64,000 nucleotides of DNA from Gracilaria domingensis (GCA_022539475.1 VCMS01000110.1:1-64000); one strand, 5' to 3'; shown: positions 9,524-20,575, counted from the first letter of the stretch. Made by a program: numbers and translations. The notes: generated by a model not told the origin, from the sequence alone.

Positions 9524-11072
9524 TGTGTGAAGATGCAGCGCAGAAGGGCGTGTGGAGAAGCATTGAAGAGGAGCGTCCGTTACGCAAAGAAAGCAGATTT
9601 TTACTAGAAGCAGCAGGAAGCCCTCAGTATCAAGCAATTACGGCGGACTCAACGCTGAATACGACGCACACCATTCAAGGTAATACGAGTCAACGGTACG
9701 TCTCCAGTTCCTACGGATTCGGCGGCGCGAATTAGCTCCTGTAGCGCGGCGCGGATCCTGAAAACGGCGTCGCGGAAGCCAGCAATGTAGCCCGTGCGGT
9801 AATCGTACGTGACGTTGAAGAGAATTTCGTGAATCTCGTCCACGATGGAGGCCTCCTCTGCCTCTACATCGAGGACTGAGCGGGTACGGGGTGGCATGGG
9901 AGGTGGCAGGATGAACGATAGGTGCAAGGGTGGCTGCAGCGACTCGGTGGGATGTCTGCAAGGTGACGAAGACAGTCGGATGGCGTGATGCAGGTATATG
10001 TGCAGCACCACTCAGCAGTTGACAGAGTGGTGGCCACGTGGCAATTTACTGGGTGCACCTGAGACATTAGTTCACCAATGCATTGGGAAGGAACTGACAA
10101 TTAATTAGGGAAAGTGATTAATTTTCAACAAGAAATTGTTGGGAAGGAATTAATGTCTTGTTGACAAACCATTACGAACAAAACAGCTGAGGACATGTCG
10201 GTGACATGTCCCATGGAAAGGAATTATTACTTGTCAACAAGGGGATAACCTTACATGTCACCAATCAAATGGAAACGACTCATCGATTCGGGCAAAACTA
10301 ATGGAATTTCGGACAACTTTTCTGTGGAATGGAAGGCACACGCGACCTGACCTGTCTCAATGAGAAGCTGCTTCGCGTCTATAAAGAGACGGTCAAGAGA
10401 CTCATTATGGCCAGGTGGTTATGACCGCATCGAAACAGCAGTTGTGGGAGGAACCAATCAAGAAACCCACACAAGACATAAATATACAAGTAGTAAGTAG
10501 TGAACCCTTAGATTAGAAATACGACTAGTATGCATTCTTTGAGATTATTCAATGGCTCATTTCTTTATATAAACCCCCCTCCGAAGAGCGATGGTCTCCA
10601 AAATCTGGAGGGGGCAGACCACCTTGACGACCTCACACACACTTCCTTTGGCAAACCCCCACCACCCTTCAGAGCAGTTTGCTCCCCCTTGCCATCAACC
10701 TTCCTACATTCAACCCAACAGTGAGCGGCTTGGTCTCCCGCTTCACAACTCGTCTCTACGCGGCTAGTCGTGCTGCCCTGTCTTGGGCTCGCTTGCACTT
10801 CTACGCCGTCGCTTGCAACTACCAGTACCCAGTTCCGACGAACTTAGGTTGACGTTTGCGCACCCTTTGCGTTCTTTCGCTCCCCGCCCAGCTGTGGACT
10901 ACTCTAGTTTGCTGTCACAGGGCTGCTGATCTTTGCTGCCTACCATACGCTAGCAACAACAGAACGCTACGTTGCCGTCAACAACAGCACGACGGCTGGT
11001 ACCCCCTGGTTTTCGTTTCTGCAGTTGGGTTGTCACCACCCGCGCCATTCGTCCACAAAAATGGCGTCCACA
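9524..11072 (+). repeat. 3' LTR (copy B) of the young gypsy
   Basis: It is 1549 bp with TGTGTGAAGA...GTCCACA ends and a TATA box at 10566-10573. It is nearly identical to 1497-3043. The sequence after it (TGCATCATGGAAC) is unrelated to the element, so this is the true right end of the array. Confidence 0.92.
9649..9897 (-). CDS. Antisense small ORF inside LTR copy B (unknown)
   Basis: It has the same antisense frame and ATG as 1647-1868, but an extra base near the 3' end of the frame extends it nine residues. I do not recognise it. That two near-identical LTRs both carry it says little about selection. Confidence 0.35.
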   Translation of the reverse strand: MPPRTRSVLDVEAEEASIVDEIHEILFNVTYDYRTGYIAGFRDAVFRIRAALQELIRAAESVGTGDVPLTRITLNGVRRIQR

Positions 11073-12008
11073 TGCATCATGGAACTCATATGGCACATGC
11101 TACTGAAAAGAACTTGTAGAGTAAAACAAAGTTCATGCGCAACCTTCCTGCACTTTATCTGCAGAGACATTGCATATACTAATATGCACGTTTGACTCTG
11201 TTCAGAGCGTTTACACTGCCAATAGGGCAGATATAGATATTGTGAAGGCGCTATAAAAACTACTTCGTACCTCAGAGGCTATTAATTTGACCAAGAAACT
11301 GGGTCACATTCCTCTCAAAACGGCCTCCGCACCAAGATAAAGTAATTTTTGACTAAAAATATTGCTTTGTAAGGTTTTGAACATTAAAAAGTAGATAGAA
11401 AATTCCTACCTTTTTTATTATGCACAAACGTAGCAGACTTGATGTCAAGAAAGCGTCTTAAACGATCGCAGGGAATGATTGATTTGAAAGATCGACTATG
11501 ATAATAGTGGATATTTAATAGCCGTTGCTTAAAAAGCATTAGATATATTGGTGTTTTAATGAAACTATTATGATTAGCTTAAACGTTTGACATAGCGCTA
11601 CGTTACACCTTCATTTGCAGAAAATGGAAAATGAAAATGCCAATGGTTATGTAAAAGATAAAGGCAAAGCTAAACGCTCTCCTCTTTCTTTTTCATACAG
11701 CAAGACCGTCTTTGTTTCGATTGACTGAGATTAATCTAAGCATTATTCTGTGTAATAAGTGGATTGGAAATTTTCTGAAATTGTTTCTGAAAATATTTCG
11801 AGCTTATGTCGAAGAATGAGTTGTTTGAATACAAAAAAGGGTTGAAGGTCATAGCTGATGCCATGGCTTTTAGTCGGCAATAAGAGCTAGCTACATGTGA
11901 ATTATACATTTTTCGTGCCATACTGAGATTCATATAGGCTGCACTAGTATCCTTATATTGCGATTGTATACATGATGACTACAAACTGAGTACAGAATAG
12001 GATTTAGT
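11073..12008. other. AT-rich spacer, no gene seen
   Basis: Low-GC sequence with frequent stops in all frames. No recognisable element, apart from the 8-bp target duplication copy at 12001-12008 that belongs to the MITE to the right. Confidence 0.6.
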
Positions 12009-12192
12009 CAGGGCCGTATTTGTGACTATCAAAATAGTAAATTGAGTAACCAGTAGTCAACAAAAATGGCATACCGACTAGTCACAACGCTCTAAAAATA
12101 AGAAAAAAATAGGATGATCACTATTCGTTTTGCTAAAGTCGTCAGTCAATTTCTATTATTTCGCAAAATAATAAGTCACAAATACGGGTCTG
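12009..12192. mobile_element. hAT-type MITE, copy 1
   Basis: It is 184 bp. The left end CAGGGCCGTATTTGTGACTA and the right end AGTCACAAATACGGGTCTG are inverted repeats. It is flanked by a perfect 8-bp duplication, GATTTAGT, at 12001-12008 and 12193-12200. An 8-bp duplication with CAGGG ends is the signature of the hAT superfamily. The interior is AT-rich and non-coding, so it depends on a transposase encoded elsewhere. A second 184-bp copy lies at 32813-32996. Confidence 0.88.
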
Positions 12193-12200
12193 GATTTAGT

Positions 12201-12798
12201 CCTTGGAAGTAATTTGTCCTTTACAGGAAGTCAATTAATTACAATTACGGAACTCATGAAACTCACAGAGACATGGCAGCAACCTTACTTTATGATAGTT
12301 TTGTTCAATAGAAATAGAGTTGTTAAACTGCTTTATTCTTTATGTGCTGCATATGGAATATAAACGTAGTTTTGTGGAACAATCTACTGGTTTTTATTTC
12401 ATCTTAACTAAGAATGTTTAATAAATGTTTTCTTCGTTTTGTTTTCTGTCCTGTTTAAGATGTACAACTTTCAGTAGACAAAGTCGATGTGTTTTACACC
12501 TAGTACGTAATGATCTGAAGTGTACTGCAACTATATTGTTTTCAATGCTTTTTAAGTAGTTGTGGCTAGTTGTTTGTATTTTACTTTAATAACTCTAGCT
12601 TTAAAGAACACATTTCTTTATTGCAGAAAACTAAGCTTTTTGTTTACCGTAATTTCACTTATTTGTGAATCTGCTGTGTCGTTTAGGTTGAGCTTTTTCT
12701 CTCGCTAGCAAGTTTTAAAACGACACTTAACACTCAGGAAGGGATACAAGAAAAACATTGCATAAAGCACCTCTTGTAGGCATTATTTCTACACTTCT
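12201..12798. other. AT-rich spacer, nothing recognised
   Basis: No open frame with protein-like composition and no repeat partner noticed in this window. Confidence 0.5.
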
Positions 12799-13745
12799 TG
12801 TAAACGCCATTTTTGCCGACAATGGCGCGGGTGGTGACAAACCCGGGGAGGTCGAGAGTATTAGCCTAGAAAGGCAAAACAAACCGATACAAAAGTGTAG
12901 CTCAGTGGTTTGTGAAAGAAATAAACTAACGAAGGATAACAAGCCTACGCCAGCAAAATTCAGTGACAATAGAAAACAAACAACAAACAACGATGAACCA
13001 ACAAATCGATCCTAGGGAGCAGATAACACAATAATACCAGCGCATCAGCAGCACTAAACACTTCTAGATCAAATTACTAACAGTGATACAAGAAAAGAAG
13101 CTCAAAAGCGACTATAACGCCAGCCCTAAGCAATGCGCTCCAACAACTTCAGAGACGATTAAATTAGCACTAACACGTACGGCCACTCTCTTGACCACAT
13201 ACGCGGTGCCAATCCAAGTGATGACGAAACACAAGCCCACTCTGAGAGCACCGTTACAAAATCCCTATGCGAAAAAGATGCTCAGAAGCAGACAAACGAT
13301 TTAGTTGGCAGTGAGGATTTCCCAAATAGACAGAGACCAGAAACAAGACAAGTAACAAAAGCAAAGCAAATAAGATGGCAGACGAATAAATAAATCAGCA
13401 AAAAAGACAACCAGAATAGGTGAACAGGTTTGTAATCATCAACAAAGAAACTGGTAGGTAACAAAGACAATTCTGGAAACAGTGTAGCACAAACTTCATC
13501 GTAGCGCAGCACCGTGCCAGGTAAAAGTGTCGGTGTGGGAGACCAAGCCACCAGACGAGAAATGAAGGAAAATAGAAGAAACGGTTGGCGGCAGGGAGGC
13601 ACGGACTGTGCTGAAGGAAGATGGAGATGCCAAGAGGTAAGAGATGGGATTAACGAAGAACTGGAGTCTGGGAAAGAATAGTGTGGGTGGTCTGACTGCA
13701 TTAACATGGCGGCAAGAACGAGGACATGATGGCCTATATAGACAG
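12799..13745 (-). repeat. Decayed antisense LTR related to the young gypsy
   Basis: Read on the minus strand it follows the LTR at 1497-3043 block by block: TATATA at about 13740, then CAGACCACC, then CTTGGTCTCCC, and at the end GTCACCACCCGCGCCATT with AAAAATGGCG, finishing TTTACA at 12799. No primer-binding sequence follows, so it behaves like a solo LTR. The upstream (U3) limit is not defined. Sense and antisense open frames here are incidental. Confidence 0.65.
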
Positions 13746-14228
13746 TCACATGCTGTCGGAACTTCCAGCATTCAATTTGACATATCATCATTCGTCCGGT
13801 GATACACGAATATTAGACACGACGTTCCATTCCAAATAGTGATGGCAGAAAAACCATCTATTGGCGAAAGCCTTAAACCAGAGAGAAAGTAGTCCGAACC
13901 CTTCTCATTGGGTCGTCACATGTTGATCGTGACACGAGATCTTGGAGGTAGTTGCGGTAGAATGTACCCTCTCGAAGTGGACGCACTTGCGTCGCAATGA
14001 CATGAATTTGGGTCGCATGCATCAATACATCACTTCCCTGCTGTCACATGACGGTGGTATCGGGTGCGCGACAATGAAGTTGATGGTCAACACCATGATG
14101 GGGGTAATTGGAATCAGGGCTGAAATATGGAATAATGCCTGATGGTGATGGTGTTGAAAATGACAGCGTGGCAGCCCTATCCTTCGCAGCACTTACGGGC
14201 TGCATGCCAGAGTATCATATCAATTGCG
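13746..14228. other. Spacer, nothing recognised
   Basis: May contain the remaining U3 of the antisense LTR to the left. It ends at the 5-bp target duplication of the next element. Confidence 0.45.
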
Positions 14229-14233
14229 CAGAG
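14229..14233. repeat. Target-site duplication, left copy (CAGAG)
   Basis: CAGAG immediately precedes the TG of the left LTR and recurs immediately after the CA of the right LTR at 25824-25828. This proves a single complete insertion. Confidence 0.92.
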
Positions 14234-15093
14234 TGTAGAGCAAAACGCCCTTGTGTGGGGATGCACCGAGGTGCTTTTCATAGTTTGTTGATCCGTTACC
14301 GGCTTCGACACCTCAGGTTATGAGAGGCTACTGTGGTAGTGGCCCTATTTTGGGGTATGGCTAGGAAGGGTAGTATTTCTGCACACGTGTGCTAAGTTGG
14401 CCCGATAGCGGGAGCGCCGTGGCAAGTCTGCCACGGTTGCACACCTGTAGTGTACTGGCCGGCATTGCCGGGTAGTTAGATATTTCAATTGATGTTTTCA
14501 AGTGCCGTACATAAGTGGCGGCACTTCCCGCTACTGTACGGGAAGTAAACCTCAACGAGGCCTTTGGCTCTGATCTTCTTGCCGCTTGCGCACGGTCACA
14601 AGCCCCATCGTGGGAAATACCGCCGCAGTCCCGGACTGATCAACCAACCTCCGTCTCTGAGGAGTACCAATCCGTCGTCACGGCACTTTTGTTATCTATT
14701 TTATTGTCCTTATTTCCGTCTTACGTCTTTCGCTACTCTGCCCTACATTGTAGGTTTGACCCAGTAGTCTCGGGACTTATTCCCGTTATCTCGAGTCAGT
14801 GCTCCGCAGTGCGGCTCGCTTGCAAATCTCTTGTAGTCCCATACCGTTAGAATGGGTACCTTCACTCGCTGTGGCTCGCCGGAACCATCTGGATACCTAC
14901 GCCGATTCTACACCCCCCCACCTCCGACTGCACGCCCAGATCGGGGCCACCCGGATTTACACCCGGCTCGTGTTGGCCCTATCGGGGGGTTCTGTCACTG
15001 CGCCTACCCCTGTAGGGAGCAGGGTTTGAACACCCCTGTCGGTGCTCTTCCGCGACGTGGCTGTTGTTTTCCAGTCACCGGGTTTGCACCACA
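14234..15093 (+). repeat. 5' LTR of chromodomain gypsy
   Basis: It is 860 bp, starts TGTAGAGCAAAACGCC and ends TTGCACCACA. It is unusually rich in short perfect hairpins: a 7-bp stem at 14417-14436, CCGGC/GCCGG at 14459-14471, and a 7-bp stem at 14524-14545. The related relict LTR at 30441 begins TGTGGAGCAACGCC. Confidence 0.94.
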
Positions 15094-15096
15094 AAC

Positions 15097-15118
15097 TGGT
15101 CTCCCGACTTAGAATCGG
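15097..15118 (+). other. Primer-binding site, probably tRNA-Tyr
   Basis: TGGTCTCCCGACTTAGAATC follows the LTR by three bases. Its complement ends GGGAGACCA and, counted back from the CCA, places a CGATT motif where a T-loop would be. The acceptor end GGGAGA-CCA resembles eukaryotic tRNA-Tyr. The tRNA identity is inference. A near-identical site lies at 61360. Confidence 0.7.
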
Positions 15119-15257
15119 CTTTATTGGCCAACAATTGTCGAAGTTTGTTCGTCTGTTTGGAGCCCAGATAGTTGGGAATATCGGTTCTTACGGTTCTCTC
15201 ATTTTCCGTTTTCGGAAGATGTTTTGGTTGCCAAGTGGCCGACTGTGTCGGTGAACG

Positions 15258-17096
15258 ATGTCGTCCCGTCGCAGGAGTAGAGCGCCACGTGCCGCTTCTG
15301 TACCCGGTTCGTCCGGCTTGCCGGCAAGTTTGCCTCCGTTGCCGAAGGACACCCTGGAGGTCCCAGGCAATGGCGACCCGAAACCGGCTTCCCGGGGCCT
15401 CCGTTCTGATAACGGGACCCCAACCACTCGTGGGCCAACCGAAACCGCACCTGCGGCTGATGCCGCCGCAGCGGTTGACGTCATGTCGTCGCGGTCCGAC
15501 GAGTATACCCTCCGTGAATTAGAGGCTCAGGTTCGCATCTTGCAGAACTCCCAAGTGGGCCTCATCCGGGATATTACGAAACTCCGGCAACGGCTCGATG
15601 AAGCCGGTGTCCGGGATGTTTCGAGCGACGTCCGTGTTTTACGGTCTGATGTCAACCAGATTATGGAACACCGACAGGTGTCGGCTGCCCTGCACGAGCA
15701 GGCTTCCGCACGCCTGGACCGCCTGGCTACCCGTCTGGAGACGGTCGAGCAAATCATCATATCTGATGCTGTTGCGCCGGGAGCCCCGGTTTCTGAGGGT
15801 TCTCAGCACTCGCGCCGTTCCCGGGATCGCCCGGCAAAGAAGAAGGTCAAGGTCGAGTCTGACTCGTCTTCTTCATCCTCTTCTGATGAGGAGGGCCCTC
15901 AAAAGGGATCGTCTACCGACTCTTCGGACAGCGCGGAAGATTGCTCTCGCTATCGTGCATCCTGTTCGCGGGCTACTGAAGCCACCTCTGGTGTTGCACG
16001 AGGCCGTATGAAAGGACGGAGACACCTTGGATTGAAGGAATTGAAGCCGACAAACTTACTGTATCGGAAGCTGCTATCGTACCGATATTATCGGCTTGAT
16101 GACACGGCGTCACAGAGAACCCCACGTTGGACTGGCAAAGTGCGAAATCATCTCCGGCAAATGGAGCTCACGCTAAAGCCCCACAAGTTCTCTGGGGAAG
16201 ATCCAATTCTTGTCTTGGATTTTCTTAGCCGCTTCGTAGCGGAAGCCGATGTACTTCGGATGAGTGAGGCACAGGCCTACATCGCACTGCCATACTTTTT
16301 GACGGGCGTAGCCGAAGATCAATTCAACTCGGTTCGCTGGTCGTCTCGCGCCTCCGAAGGAGGAGTTACGTGCTGGCCGGAAGCGGTACAATATCTCCTG
16401 CGCTCTTGCGCGACAGGCAATGCGATACAAGGTGCTATACTCGCGCTGCGAGACACGAAGCAAGGAGCCGAAGAGTCGGAAAATGTTTATTCGACCCGCC
16501 TCAATAAGGCTTTCCACAGATGTGGCAACGTGTTCTCCGCAGCTGAGCGGTGTACGATGTTTGTTGATGGACTGGATCGATCAATTCGGACGTTGGTAGC
16601 CCATTATCGGGAGAACAAACGCCGGATTACCTATCTGGAACTCGTTCAATTTGCCCAAGCTGAGAGAGATGCAGCTCGAGCACGCGCTGCTATCAAGACG
16701 CGCACGCGCCGACTCCTTCAGATAGAAGGCCGGGGCTCTTCACTGTCTCACTCGCGAGGTTCTGTTCGGGGGGGTTATGATAACGTACACCTGTTACAGG
16801 ACGATGGTTCACTGCCGAGTTCGGAATTGCCAACGACGACGGAGCAGTCTACAGTAGACGTAGACCCCGCTCTATACGCCGGACGTCAAGTCCCGGCATT
16901 GACCGTGCCGCACTCTGGCGGATATCGAAGCCAACGCCCTGGATGGAGGGACCCGTATCCTCCCCCACAGAAGCGCCGGCCGCCCAACGCGGATCTTCTT
17001 CGTCACCTTATTTGTCATACCTGTTACAAACCAGGGCACATCGCTCCGAATTGCTTAGTGCCCATACGGGATATGGCGAAGATAGTGCCTCAGTAG
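15258..17096 (+). CDS. gag: Gag of chromodomain gypsy
   Basis: It is 612 residues. The N-terminal half is Arg/Pro/Ser rich with a coiled-coil-like stretch (about residues 80-170) and a Ser/Asp/Glu-rich tract. A capsid-like region follows (about 285-480), and a single CCHC zinc knuckle, CHTCYKPGHIAPNC, lies near the end. The TAG at 17094 is probably premature: the same frame continues with protein-like sequence (ESLTPADWERVPDKSY) to about 17265. The pol frame overlaps from 16943 in the -1 register, so frameshifting is the likely original mode of pol expression. Confidence 0.88.
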   Translation: MSSRRRSRAPRAASVPGSSGLPASLPPLPKDTLEVPGNGDPKPASRGLRSDNGTPTTRGPTETAPAADAAAAVDVMSSRSDEYTLRELEAQVRILQNSQVGLIRDITKLRQRLDEAGVRDVSSDVRVLRSDVNQIMEHRQVSAALHEQASARLDRLATRLETVEQIIISDAVAPGAPVSEGSQHSRRSRDRPAKKKVKVESDSSSSSSSDEEGPQKGSSTDSSDSAEDCSRYRASCSRATEATSGVARGRMKGRRHLGLKELKPTNLLYRKLLSYRYYRLDDTASQRTPRWTGKVRNHLRQMELTLKPHKFSGEDPILVLDFLSRFVAEADVLRMSEAQAYIALPYFLTGVAEDQFNSVRWSSRASEGGVTCWPEAVQYLLRSCATGNAIQGAILALRDTKQGAEESENVYSTRLNKAFHRCGNVFSAAERCTMFVDGLDRSIRTLVAHYRENKRRITYLELVQFAQAERDAARARAAIKTRTRRLLQIEGRGSSLSHSRGSVRGGYDNVHLLQDDGSLPSSELPTTTEQSTVDVDPALYAGRQVPALTVPHSGGYRSQRPGWRDPYPPPQKRRPPNADLLRHLICHTCYKPGHIAPNCLVPIRDMAKIVPQ

Positions 17097-18826
17097 GAGT
17101 CGTTGACGCCCGCCGATTGGGAACGTGTTCCCGACAAATCGTACCTCCGTGCGAAGGCGGAGACTCAGCCTGGAAACCAGGAAACGGTGCCATCGAATGG
17201 TGGAACTGTAGCCTCCCCTGCGGAGTCACAACCTCCGCAGATTGGCGGCGAAGATCAGAAAAACTGAGCATGGGAGCCTCCAGCAATGGAGAGGCGCCCC
17301 TAGCGACGGGGTTTAGAGCGCCTGAGGCTGGGAAGCCTCGCTCCCCGGTCACAATCCTTTCGAGGAAAATGGCCACTACAGACGTGGACTCTGAGCACCT
17401 TGGTGTCTTGCGTCGCCCGTGGATACGGTCTAGGAATGGCCGGTCCGCGGATAGAGTCCTGGTCATGGCGAAACGTAACTACAAAGTTTACGCCAACCTA
17501 GGTGTTTCCGACCAGTATATGGTTCGGCAGTTGTCTGTCCTGGATACAGGCGCTGGTCCAAACGTTTTGGTTCAATCGCTCATCCCGCCGCATATGCGGT
17601 CTCGTATTCGCGCTGCGCCGTTTCTTGACATTGCGGATGCGAACAATCGGCCACTTTCGACAGTGGGAGTTATCGACCTGCTCGTCAGGCTCGGCCGCCA
17701 CGTGGTGAAGCTCGATTTCTTGGTTTGCAAGCAGCTAGCAGCGCCATGTATCTTGGGATCTGACTTCTGCGACCGTTTCGTCGAATCAATTCGACCGCGG
17801 GCAAGAACCGTCGAAATGGAAGACGGCACGAGCATACCGATCGTCCGGCGTCCCCTTAGAAGGGCTTTGAAGAAGCAAGTGCCATTGCCTGCTGCGCAGG
17901 AGCCCACCGCCGATGAACGGAAGTCGACGAAGCTCCGAGTAGCTCGGTCTATTTGCATCCCGCCGGAATCGCAGGCCTGGGTCACTGTGACATCTCCACA
18001 GTGTGGCCTACAAACGGTACAACCGCTGCCTGCCTTGCAGGAGAAGCATCAGCTTGCCCTTGCTAATGGGATCGTTTTCGTTGAACCCGACAAGCCTTTA
18101 CAGCTGTTGGTAGCCAACTTCAGCCGTTATCACCAACGGTTGGTGCGAAGCCAAGTTATTGGTTCATTGCTCCCGCACCCTGCGGCTATAGTGCCTACTC
18201 AGGTGTCTACTACTGAGGTTCTCGGAATCCTCGAAGCTGAGGAGGGGGAGAGCCACCGAAAAGATTCGGAACAGACCGGCGTACCGGGAAGTTCAATTGC
18301 AAAGCCGACTTCATCGGATAAGGAGCGAGAATCACAAGATGTGGATAAGAAGAAAGCCCTAGAGGAGCTTGAGTCTCTGGACCTCGATCACGTCCCAGAG
18401 ACTCACCGCGATAAACTGCGGCATATGCTGGAAGAGTTCACGGCGATGTGGGATGGATCCCTTGGGAAGATTGGCATCACCGAACATCGGATTGATTTGC
18501 TACCGAATACTCGGCCCATCTCACAGCACCCTTACAGGGCAGGACTGACAGCCCGGCAAGAAGAGAAGGCTCAAGTTGAGAAGATGCTCCGCGCTGGAGT
18601 TATCGAGCCGGCTAAGTCACCATGGGCATCGCCGGTAGTGCTCGCGCTCAAATCTGATGGGTCTTGGCGATTTTGCATCGACTATAGCAAGTTGAACGCG
18701 GCTACGGTCAAGGATGTGTATCCTATCCCACGAATGGATGAATGCATCGATTCTTTGGGCGACGCGAAAGTATTCACAACCCTAGACGCGAATTGGGGCT
18801 ATTGGCAAGTTCCCCGTGAGGGCTGA
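16943..18826 (+). pseudogene. Protease and N-terminal RT, frame-disrupted
   Basis: The retropepsin motif LDTGAGPNVLV lies at about residues 203-213. A linker and the RT N-terminus follow (LKSDGSWRFCIDYSKLNA, TLDANWGYWQV). The frame breaks near 18808 in a run of C, where one extra base shifts it; the rest of RT continues in frame at 18816. The true start of pol is unclear because this frame overlaps gag. Confidence 0.85.
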
Positions 18827-19541
18827 AGATCGTGATAAGACAGCCTTCGTCTGTCATGAAGGATTGTACCGATTCAATGGTATGCCTTTTGGGTTAACGA
18901 ACGCGCCAGCCACATTTCAACGAGCCGTGGATATTTTGCTAGCCCGCTTCAAGTGGAAGACTTGCCTGGTTTACCTGGATGACATCATTGTCTACTCCAG
19001 CAACCTGGATGAACACTTGACCCACGTACGGGATGTGATGCGAGTCCTACGCGATGCAGGCATTACGCTTAAGCTCAGGAAGTGTGAGTTCTTTACCGAA
19101 ACCGTCAGGTATCTCGGCCACGTCATCCGTCCTGGAAGGCTATCTATCGACGAAGTTCGGGTGAAATCCCTCAAAGAGGCTAGGCATCCACGGACGCAGA
19201 CTGAACTCCGATCTTTTCTCGGCTTGTGCAACGTTTATCGCCGCTTCATTCCGAACTTTGCGGATATTGCATCACCTCTGAACGAGCTTCTTCGCAAGGG
19301 ACAGCCAGTACAACTGGAAGCATTCGACGACCGCAAGGCGGCGGCTTTTTCGTCTCTAATCAACGCGGTGACATCGCCACCGGTTTTATCCCTACCTAGG
19401 GCTGGTTTGCCGTATGCCATCGACACGGATGCTAGTGATTACCAAGTTGGCTGTGCTCTGTTACAGACCACCGAAGATGGCGAACGAGTTCCAATTGGTT
19501 ATTGGTCACGAAGCCTCAACGTTCACGAGAGGAATTACTAG
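18816..19541 (+). pseudogene. RT catalytic domain
   Basis: It contains FNGMPFGLTNAPATFQ, the catalytic box YLDDIIVYS, the FLGLCNVYRRFI motif and the start of RNase H (DTDASDYQVGCAL). It ends at an in-frame TAG at 19539 just after HERNY; the same frame continues with VSEKECLAVVW, so the stop interrupts RNase H. Confidence 0.85.
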
Positions 19542-19559
19542 GTATCCGAGAAGGAGTGC

Positions 19560-20387
19560 TTGGCAGTTGTCTGGGTACTACAGACACTGCGGCCCTATCT
19601 GATGGGAACTCATTGTATCGTTCATACCGATCATTCGGCCTTGCGCTGGCTACTCTCTATTGCAGAGCCATCTGGCCGCTTGATGCGGTGGAGACTTCGC
19701 CTGTCGGAATTCGACTTTGAAATCCGCTACAAGAAAGGACTCCTGAACACTCAGGCTGTTGCACTGTCCCGCTTGGAAACAGCGGCTGAAGCCGAGCCAG
19801 TTCATGAACTGGAGATACCTTGCTTCCTCGCGGAAGACGGCTCTAGCGATGCCCATGAAGAATCGGAAGGGTGGGACATCTACGACGTTGTGTTAGCCGT
19901 GTCAGACACGCAACCCGAACCGGGCTCTTTCGTACCAATTACGCCGGAAGAGCTCATCAGGGAGCAGCATACTGACCGTTTTTGTACGGAGATCCGCAGC
20001 CGTCTGAACGATGGAGCTCAGTTGCCTTTCGTCGAGAACAACCAAGGATTTCTAATCCGAACTGTCGGAAACAATCCACAGATGGTGGTTCCGCACACTC
20101 TTCAGCCACGAGTACTGCATTTGTCGCATTATGCGAAGTTGTCAGCCCACCCTGGTGGTAGGAAGTTGTACTACACCTTGAGAAAGGATTTCTACTGGCC
20201 AGCAATGGCCTTCGATGCGTATGCCACTGTTCGTGGATGTTCTGACTGTGGGAAGAACCGCGTCAAATTGCGGAAGTATTCCAAGAAGTTGGTACTATTC
20301 CTGCCAGGGCTCCACTGGAGTTCGTGGCTATTGACTTGCTCGGTGAGTTTATTCGCGCCCGTCAGGGAAACAGGTTTCTACTGGTGA
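19560..20387 (+). pseudogene. RNase H end and integrase zinc-binding segment
   Basis: In the same frame as the RT block. It holds HTDHSALRWLL of RNase H and the integrase histidines and cysteines (SAHPGGRKL, RGCSDCGKN). The frame is lost near 20295 (one base missing) and the integrase core continues in the -1 frame. Confidence 0.82.
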
Positions 20388-20575
20388 TCACCAACCGCTT
20401 TTCTAAGCTGGTACGGACTGTGCCTTTGAAGAAAGTTACCGCCAGTGCGGTCGCCCAAGCTTTCGCTAGAAGCTGGTTTTTTGTCTACGGACTGCCGATT
20501 GATTTGTTATCGAATAGTGGACCGCAGTTTGCGGATAAGGTCTTTCAAGACGTCTGCCACATCTTGCGGATCTAA
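20324..20575 (+). pseudogene. Integrase core with altered catalytic residue
   Basis: The first Asp is in VAIDLLGEF just upstream of the first Met. The second catalytic Asp is replaced by Asn (LLSNSGPQF), consistent with a single G to A change. The frame stops at a TAA at 20573, then resumes with YHPQ and the Glu of NGQVERFN. Integrase is therefore disabled three ways. Confidence 0.82.

Larger units (their letters stand above)
1..11072 (+). mobile_element. Tandem Ty3/gypsy retrotransposon array sharing one LTR
   Basis: Order seen: the integrase end of a first unit (1-1449), an LTR (1497-3043), a whole internal region (3044-9523) and a second LTR (9524-11072). Positions 1-3043 recur at about 8029-11072 with only a few indels. 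The structure is therefore internal-LTR-internal-LTR, as left by unequal LTR recombination or tandem insertion. The left part lies outside the window, so no target duplication can be checked. The domain order gag, protease, RT, RNase H, integrase is Ty3/gypsy. The LTR pair looks almost identical, which implies recent activity. Confidence 0.93.

Noticed and set aside
12799-13060. A short solo LTR with TSD CTTCT (12794-12798 and 13061-13065)
   Set aside because: Homology blocks to the LTR extend to about 13745, so the 5-bp match at 13061 is probably chance.
13282-13791. 169-codon minus-strand ORF
   Set aside because: It runs through the R-U5 part of a decayed antisense LTR and has no domain; the hydrophobic composition reflects the T-rich strand.
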